Shown here piece by piece: positions 1 to 3,630 of a stretch of 5,705 bases of DNA (position 1 is the first letter of the stretch; each line of letters opens with the position of its first letter). The DNA lies in the NCBI GenBank assembly GCA_014384665.1, contig JACNFI010000085.1:1-5705 (forward strand), read 5' to 3'. The notes below the pieces were generated by a model. The model had not been told where the DNA came from. It saw nothing but the letters and a program-made list of their open reading frames with translations, and did not search any database. Source of the DNA: Candidatus Cloacimonadota bacterium (lineage in GTDB: Bacteria > Cloacimonadota > Cloacimonadia > JGIOTU-2). The position numbers and the translations under genes were made by a program.

Positions 1-138
1 TTCTGGATTAAATGCAATTCCAATATCAATTCCTTCAATTTCTGTTACATCTTCTGTTATTATTGGAATTTTCAGGATAGAGTTTATGTTTGTATCAAAT
101 TCAATTGCTTCAAATGATTCAGAAGAAAGGGTTACTCT
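1..138 (-). other. Start of a cohesin-like domain in the propeller gene (cut by window edge)
   Basis: Residues 1058-1103 match the first third of the cohesin-like domain of the peptidase, including ILKIPI, EIEGIDIGIAFNPE and the preceding SESFEAIE. The remainder lies outside the window. Confidence 0.7.
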
Positions 139-3100
139 ACTATCCGGTGACCAGTTACCTGATACATCTCCAAGTCTTATTCCAATGAAATCCTCATCTG
201 TTAGGTCTGAATTTAGCGGAGAATATTCTCGTGTATTTTCATAAACTATCGGAGGCCAATCTTCACACTCTGGAATAGGTTCTGGTGTAAATACCCAGTT
301 AATATCATTACTATTTAACTCAGTAATTAATCCAGCTATATATCTTGCTACTCTGGACGCATCCATTCCACTAATATAGCCATTCATAGATACATCTGCT
401 GCTATTGTTTCAAGACAATCAAATGAATATAATCCAGCAGCATGTCTTGCTATTCGTGATGCATCTAATCCACTTAATCCACCAAGATCATCAGCTTTAG
501 ATGGTGTTGATATATAATTGCCTTCAGGTATCTCTTCAAAGAAGTATAATCCATTTACATTTGTAGAAGTAGAATAAATATCATCTCCTGTAAGATTCAC
601 TTCTGCATTATGAATAGGGTCATCATCACTAAAGTAACCTATATATCCTGAGATGTCGTAAACTTCACCAACATAGGCATCAAGACCTCCAGAATAGCAA
701 TATACTGCTCCATCTCTACCACCGGCAACCATTTCCATTGAACCATCTCCAACAATGTCCGGAATAGCGGCAATAGCATCTACCGGGGTTCCAAAATTTA
801 TTGATTCTAATTCAGAGCCATCAACACCATTTAGGAAATAACAATAATTGTTGTTAAATAAAGTCCCAACCAAAACATCATCTATCCCATCTCCGCTAAT
901 ATCTGCAATTCTCGCCACATTCCAGGGTTGATCTGCTACAGGATGAGACCAAATAAAATCAACTGTATATCCATCAATAACCTTAACTATGTTAGTAGTA
1001 CTATGTGCAGGAACTATATCAGGATGTCCATCACCATTCACATCATTTATTTTTTCAAATCGAGTTATGATAGCAGGACTAAGCGAATTGCTATATATTT
1101 GACCACCAGTTGTAGCATCAAGGCCATATATATTACCGCTAAAATCACCAATTATTATGTCTTTTATTCCATCACCAGTAATGTCATCAATTTGTGCTAA
1201 TGCCCAAACAGAAGAGCCTGCAGCAATAAATGCCCAGGTTATACCACCAGTTTCCCCGTTAATACAATAAGCGTATCCTATGGTTTCCCATTCATTTGAA
1301 GCACCAGCTATAACATCAGTTTTTCCATCACCAGTTACATCTTCTATACCTATTACAGAAAAAGCTGGACCTCCAACAGGACATTCCCAGATTGATATTC
1401 CTGTAAGACCGTTTAGACAATATACTCTTTCTGCGTCTCCTCCAGTAGCAGCTAATACATCAATAACATCATCTTCATTATAATCATTGGAACAATCTAC
1501 CTGATAAACCCAGCCACCATTACCATATTCATGTGTATCATGTGTCCAAATAGTCTCACCTGTTTTACCAGAAAGTAAATGGATTGAACGGTCACCCCAG
1601 GGAGTGCCAACAACAACATCTCTATAGCCATCATCATTAATATCTTCTGTTGTTGTTAATTCGTTTTGCTGCCAAATTGAACCAGAATATATTTCTTTCT
1701 CCCACAGAATGTCAGCATAACCAGAAGAATTACCATTAAAGCAACGAATATAATCATCTTCGGAACATACAATTACATCATCAACACCATCTCCAGTTAT
1801 GTCAGATATTGGCGTAATCGCCTTGGGACTATTATCCCAGCTTGTTGAAATCTGGTAATGCCATAATGTTTGACCAATAGGATATTCTTCATCAACTCCT
1901 GTACCCTGAACAGAAACATCAAAAGGATCTTGGTCAGGGTCATTACTGCTGATTGACAATGTTGCACTATATTCAACACCAGCTTCTGGATGGAACCATA
2001 TTCCGATTTGTACTGTGTTCAGGATATCAATATTGAACGGAAAGGTTACTAACTCATCAACAATAAAATGTGGGTCATCTGAGAAGATATCATCTATGAT
2101 TAGAATATCATCTCCTATGTTTTGAATCTCCATAAACCAACGAGTATAAGCATTAACTCTCACTAAACCATAATCATGGCTTGTTTCGGGAACATAAATG
2201 TCAGGTCCTGGATTAACTGCAATTCCTGTAAAAGTAATTTCAACTTCAGGATTTAATGGATCATTAGATAAAATCGTCCCAATTGCATCTAATATACCTG
2301 GTTCTTGTGGTAAATAAGGAATATCGCAATATACAGGTACACCTGGAAATATGAACAAAATTGTTCCAGTTCCCCAAAAAACAAATTCAGATCCAGGTCC
2401 TGTTATATCTCCAAACTCTACTATTAATTCTACGGTTCCGAAGTTGTATATTACAAATCCACCGAATACCATTTCACCAACAGTTACAATTCCATAATCC
2501 ACCTCGGTAGGGTCAATATAGATTTCTGGAGTGCCACCACCACCTAAATCAATCTTGTAAAGCCAGTCTTGGTCATATCCTACACCATTATCACAATACC
2601 ATAGATAAGTGCCGTCAAATACGATTCCAGCTGGATCTGAGTGTTCTGAATTATGGGACTCTATTAGGGTTCCTGTGTTTGGATCAATCATATAAAGAGC
2701 ATCTCCCCAATAATCTGCCATCCAGAGATTGTCATTCTCAATACAAAGGTCCCACGGTTGGTTATTAGGAGCAGGAAATTGTGTAATTATATTACCTCCA
2801 TTATCAACTTTGTAAATCTCACCATCAGGATCGTAATATGCAGAAACCCAGAAATCTCCATTATCATACGCAATGCCGGACATATAATGCACAGGTAGAT
2901 TAAATTGTGAAATAAGGCTTCCATCCCAATCAATTTGCATAGCCATAGCAGGGGTTGAACTGCTACCAGGATGGTCAGTTGTCCAGAGATATGAGCCATC
3001 GTATGTAAGACCAAAAGCATCTTCTTGAGGACCAGAAAATAAAAGTTCGTAATCACCAGTATTTGGATCTATCCGGTAGACCTCATCTCCATTTGCACCA

Positions 3101-3309
3101 TAAATTCCACAGTAAAGATATGTGCCATCATAAGCAAGTCCTGAAGCACCTTCGGGTATAGGGTAGGTTGCGACTATTGTCCATTCACGGTCTCGTGTTA
3201 GACGCTCTTCATTATTCTCCGCCTGCAAATTTTTTGGAATATTTGCAAAATTTAATATTAGTATAGTTAACACAAAAAGTATTAACCAAATGAATGATTT
3301 CTTTTTCAT
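1..3309 (-). CDS. Exported multidomain beta-propeller protein with dockerin and cohesin-like modules (3' end beyond window)
   Basis: The frame is open for 1103 codons from ATG at 3309 to base 1, with no stop. A TGAGGA ribosome binding site seven bases upstream and an immediate signal peptide (MKKK, hydrophobic residues about 6-20, likely cleavage after LQA at residue 30) fix the start. Domains in order: five-repeat NHL/SMP-30-like propeller (about 43-255, units opening with GLAYDG-type motifs at 57, 100, 145, 187 and 228); two HYDIN/ASH-like Ig domains (about 262-366 and 369-472); eight FG-GAP/PQQ-like units (about 480-875); carboxypeptidase-regulatory-like sandwich (about 885-935); dockerin-like pair (938-994); start of a cohesin-like domain (from about 1058). 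No catalytic motif is visible, so a binding, adhesive or scaffold role at the cell surface is inferred. It lies 321 bases downstream of a C25 peptidase gene with which it shares its 3' part. A T9SS sorting tail is expected just beyond the window but is not seen. The specific ligand is unknown. Confidence 0.9.
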   Translation of the reverse strand, partial: MKKKSFIWLILFVLTILILNFANIPKNLQAENNEERLTRDREWTIVATYPIPEGASGLAYDGTYLYCGIYGANGDEVYRIDPNTGDYELLFSGPQEDAFGLTYDGSYLWTTDHPGSSSTPAMAMQIDWDGSLISQFNLPVHYMSGIAYDNGDFWVSAYYDPDGEIYKVDNGGNIITQFPAPNNQPWDLCIENDNLWMADYWGDALYMIDPNTGTLIESHNSEHSDPAGIVFDGTYLWYCDNGVGYDQDWLYKIDLGGGGTPEIYIDPTEVDYGIVTVGEMVFGGFVIYNFGTVELIVEFGDITGPGSEFVFWGTGTILFIFPGVPVYCDIPYLPQEPGILDAIGTILSNDPLNPEVEITFTGIAVNPGPDIYVPETSHDYGLVRVNAYTRWFMEIQNIGDDILIIDDIFSDDPHFIVDELVTFPFNIDILNTVQIGIWFHPEAGVEYSATLSISSNDPDQDPFDVSVQGTGVDEEYPIGQTLWHYQISTSWDNSPKAITPISDITGDGVDDVIVCSEDDYIRCFNGNSSGYADILWEKEIYSGSIWQQNELTTTEDINDDGYRDVVVGTPWGDRSIHLLSGKTGETIWTHDTHEYGNGGWVYQVDCSNDYNEDDVIDVLAATGGDAERVYCLNGLTGISIWECPVGGPAFSVIGIEDVTGDGKTDVIAGASNEWETIGYAYCINGETGGITWAFIAAGSSVWALAQIDDITGDGIKDIIIGDFSGNIYGLDATTGGQIYSNSLSPAIITRFEKINDVNGDGHPDIVPAHSTTNIVKVIDGYTVDFIWSHPVADQPWNVARIADISGDGIDDVLVGTLFNNNYCYFLNGVDGSELESINFGTPVDAIAAIPDIVGDGSMEMVAGGRDGAVYCYSGGLDAYVGEVYDISGYIGYFSDDDPIHNAEVNLTGDDIYSTSTNVNGLYFFEEIPEGNYISTPSKADDLGGLSGLDASRIARHAAGLYSFDCLETIAADVSMNGYISGMDASRVARYIAGLITELNSNDINWVFTPEPIPECEDWPPIVYENTREYSPLNSDLTDEDFIGIRLGDVSGNWSPDSRVTLSSESFEAIEFDTNINSILKIPIITEDVTEIEGIDIGIAFNPE
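328..498 (-). other. Dockerin-like domain of the propeller gene
   Basis: Residues 938-994 mirror the peptidase copy: a degenerate first half-repeat ending LDASRIARHAAGL and a canonical second loop DVSMNGYISGMD followed by ASRVARYIAGL. Every residue of the second half-repeat after its loop Asp is identical to the peptidase copy, so the two dockerins probably recognise the same partner. Confidence 0.82.
685..1872 (-). repeat. Eight FG-GAP/PQQ-like propeller repeats coded in the propeller gene
   Basis: Eight units of 47-53 residues each begin with a calcium-loop motif of the form D-x-x-G-D-G-x-x-D-V. The first Asp falls at residues 503, 556, 609, 657, 709, 756, 803 and 851. Most then run into a PQQ-propeller-like strand such as VYCLNGLTG---W or AYCINGETG---W. 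The third unit (DYNEDDVIDV) and the eighth (DIVGDGSMEM) are degenerate. Eight units suit one closed eight-bladed propeller or a seven-bladed one with an extra unit. The family (integrin-like FG-GAP/VCBS) is usually adhesive or ligand-binding. Confidence 0.88.
1894..2526 (-). other. Two HYDIN/ASH-like Ig domains of the propeller gene
   Basis: Residues about 262-366 and 369-472 both open with IY-(I/V)-P-x-x-x-x-DYG-(I/L)-V and close with a strand ending in GTG or TGI. LSISSNDPDQDPFDVSVQGT in the second is the classic ASPM-SPD2-Hydin/DUF1573 ending. They probably act as spacer or stalk domains between the two propellers. Confidence 0.78.
2545..3183 (-). repeat. Five-repeat N-terminal propeller of the propeller gene
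   Basis: Residues about 43-255 contain units spaced 41-45 residues apart, each with G-(L/I)-x-Y-D-G-x-(Y/F)-L-W followed by a strand ending in (Y/M)-x-I-D-x-x-T-G. Clear copies start at residues 57, 100, 145, 187 and 228. The pattern resembles NHL/SMP-30/streptogramin-lyase-like propellers. No lyase or hydrolase active-site residues are evident, so binding is the safer inference. Confidence 0.72.
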
Positions 3310-3316
3310 AATAATG

Positions 3317-3322
3317 TCCTCA
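3317..3322 (-). promoter_or_regulatory. Ribosome binding site of the propeller gene
   Basis: TGAGGA on the minus strand, with seven bases to the ATG at 3309. It settles the start codon together with the signal peptide that follows at once. No other in-frame start nearby has both. Confidence 0.75.
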
Positions 3323-3324
3323 TA

Positions 3325-3338
3325 TCATATATTAATAT
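3325..3338. repeat. 14-base direct repeat, left copy
   Basis: TCATATATTAATAT recurs exactly at 3478-3491, so the pair brackets the palindromic element. It might be a target-site duplication. The core TATATTAATAT is AT-only and nearly palindromic, and the distances to the 11-base ends differ (seven and two bases), so chance or an extended terminal inverted repeat is also possible. Confidence 0.55.
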
Positions 3339-3378
3339 CATAAGATCTGCAAAATATGGAAAACCCACCTAACTTGTC

Positions 3379-3398
3379 ATTCCCGTGTAAACGGGAAT
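3379..3398. repeat. dRS3-like 20-base inverted repeat (hairpin 1)
   Basis: ATTCCC, eight bases, GGGAAT: exactly the 20-base layout of the neisserial dRS3 repeat. Here the pairing extends to eight bases (ATTCCCGT with ACGGGAAT) around a GTAA loop. The resemblance is by form; common descent with the Neisseria repeat is not implied. Confidence 0.75.
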
Positions 3399-3428
3399 CC
3401 AGTAGAAATTATGGTTTGTGGATTCCCA

Positions 3429-3448
3429 ATTCCCGACATATCGGGAGG
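3429..3448. repeat. Second, imperfect ATTCCC-type hairpin (hairpin 2)
   Basis: ATTCCC, eight bases, GGGAGG, with a perfect six-base stem (TCCCGA 3431-3436, TCGGGA 3441-3446) around CATA. It is the partner of hairpin 1 within the same element, and only the last two bases depart from the 20-base pattern. Confidence 0.65.
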
Positions 3449-3477
3449 AATGACACGCGAATGCTATTTTGCAGAAC

Positions 3478-3491
3478 TCATATATTAATAT
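3478..3491. repeat. 14-base direct repeat, right copy
   Basis: Exact second copy of the sequence at 3325-3338. Here the core extends to the perfect palindrome TATATTAATATA (3481-3492). Confidence 0.55.
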
Positions 3492-3495
3492 ACCG

Positions 3496-3550
3496 AACTG
3501 AGTAATAAACTTTATTTCTCCCATCTGGGTTTTATTTATAAAACTCAGTT
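3496..3550. repeat. Inverted repeat downstream of the peptidase gene, possible weak terminator
   Basis: AACTGAGT (3496-3503) pairs with ACTCAGTT (3543-3550). Next to these, AATAAA (3504-3509) can pair with TTTATT (3531-3536) across a bulge. It starts 80 bases after the peptidase stop on the minus strand. The stem is AT-rich and no T-run follows it, so it is not a classic intrinsic terminator. It may be an RNA 3'-end structure. Confidence 0.4.
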
Positions 3551-3630
3551 TTATGGATAATTTAGAAATATAATAATAAAGGAACTAACTTAAATCCAGA
3601 TTAGGAACCAAGCAAGTACCTTTATATTGA

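Larger units (their letters stand above)
1..657 (-). repeat. Shared 3' cassette, copy in the propeller gene
   Basis: This stretch aligns without gaps to 4210-4866 at a constant offset of 4209. Hand counting gives 100 mismatches in 657 bases. The mismatches are uneven: 48 in the first 480 bases (dockerin, linker, cohesin start) and 52 in the last 177 (regulatory-like sandwich). Homology ends at DISGY, residue 885. At the other side it runs off the window, so the full length of the cassette is unknown. Confidence 0.96.
3346..3475. repeat. MITE-like palindromic intergenic element
   Basis: The ends are perfect 11-base inverted repeats, TCTGCAAAATA (3346-3356) and TATTTTGCAGA (3465-3475). Inside lies a second perfect pair, TGTCATTCC (3375-3383) and GGAATGACA (3447-3455), and inside that GGGAATCCA (3393-3401) with TGGATTCCC (3419-3427). 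The element is noncoding and about 130 bases long, and could fold into one branched cruciform. This layout fits a nonautonomous miniature element or a REP/dRS3-type repeat. Mobility is inferred from structure only. Confidence 0.6.
3310..3630. other. Intergenic region between the two minus-strand genes
   Basis: These 321 AT-rich bases separate the peptidase stop codon from the downstream start. They contain no convincing ORF or RNA gene. They hold the ribosome binding site, a compact palindromic element with flanking repeats (3325-3491) and a separate inverted repeat (3496-3550). Bases 3551-3630 show nothing recognisable. The length and the inserted element leave open whether the two genes share a transcript. 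Confidence 0.85.

Noticed and set aside
928..1483. Two plus-strand ORFs (928-1200 and 1280-1483)
   Set aside because: Both are antisense shadows of the FG-GAP repeat region. Their low-complexity translations reflect the repeated Asp/Gly codons of the minus strand.
1797..3056. Short minus-strand ORFs at 1797-1979 and 2787-3056
   Set aside because: They are out of frame with, and wholly inside, the 1103-codon open frame that shows continuous domain structure.
3323..3355. Sigma70-like promoter before the propeller gene (TTGCAG, 17 bases, TATGAT on the minus strand)
   Set aside because: The -35 matches only at TTG, and AT-rich DNA gives such -10 matches often. Transcription from it would start almost at the ribosome binding site. 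FCB-group promoters also differ from this consensus.
3375..3455. CRISPR repeat or rho-independent terminator
   Set aside because: There is no regular repeat-spacer series, and neither hairpin is followed by a T-run on either strand. Nested inverted repeats fit an intergenic palindromic element better.
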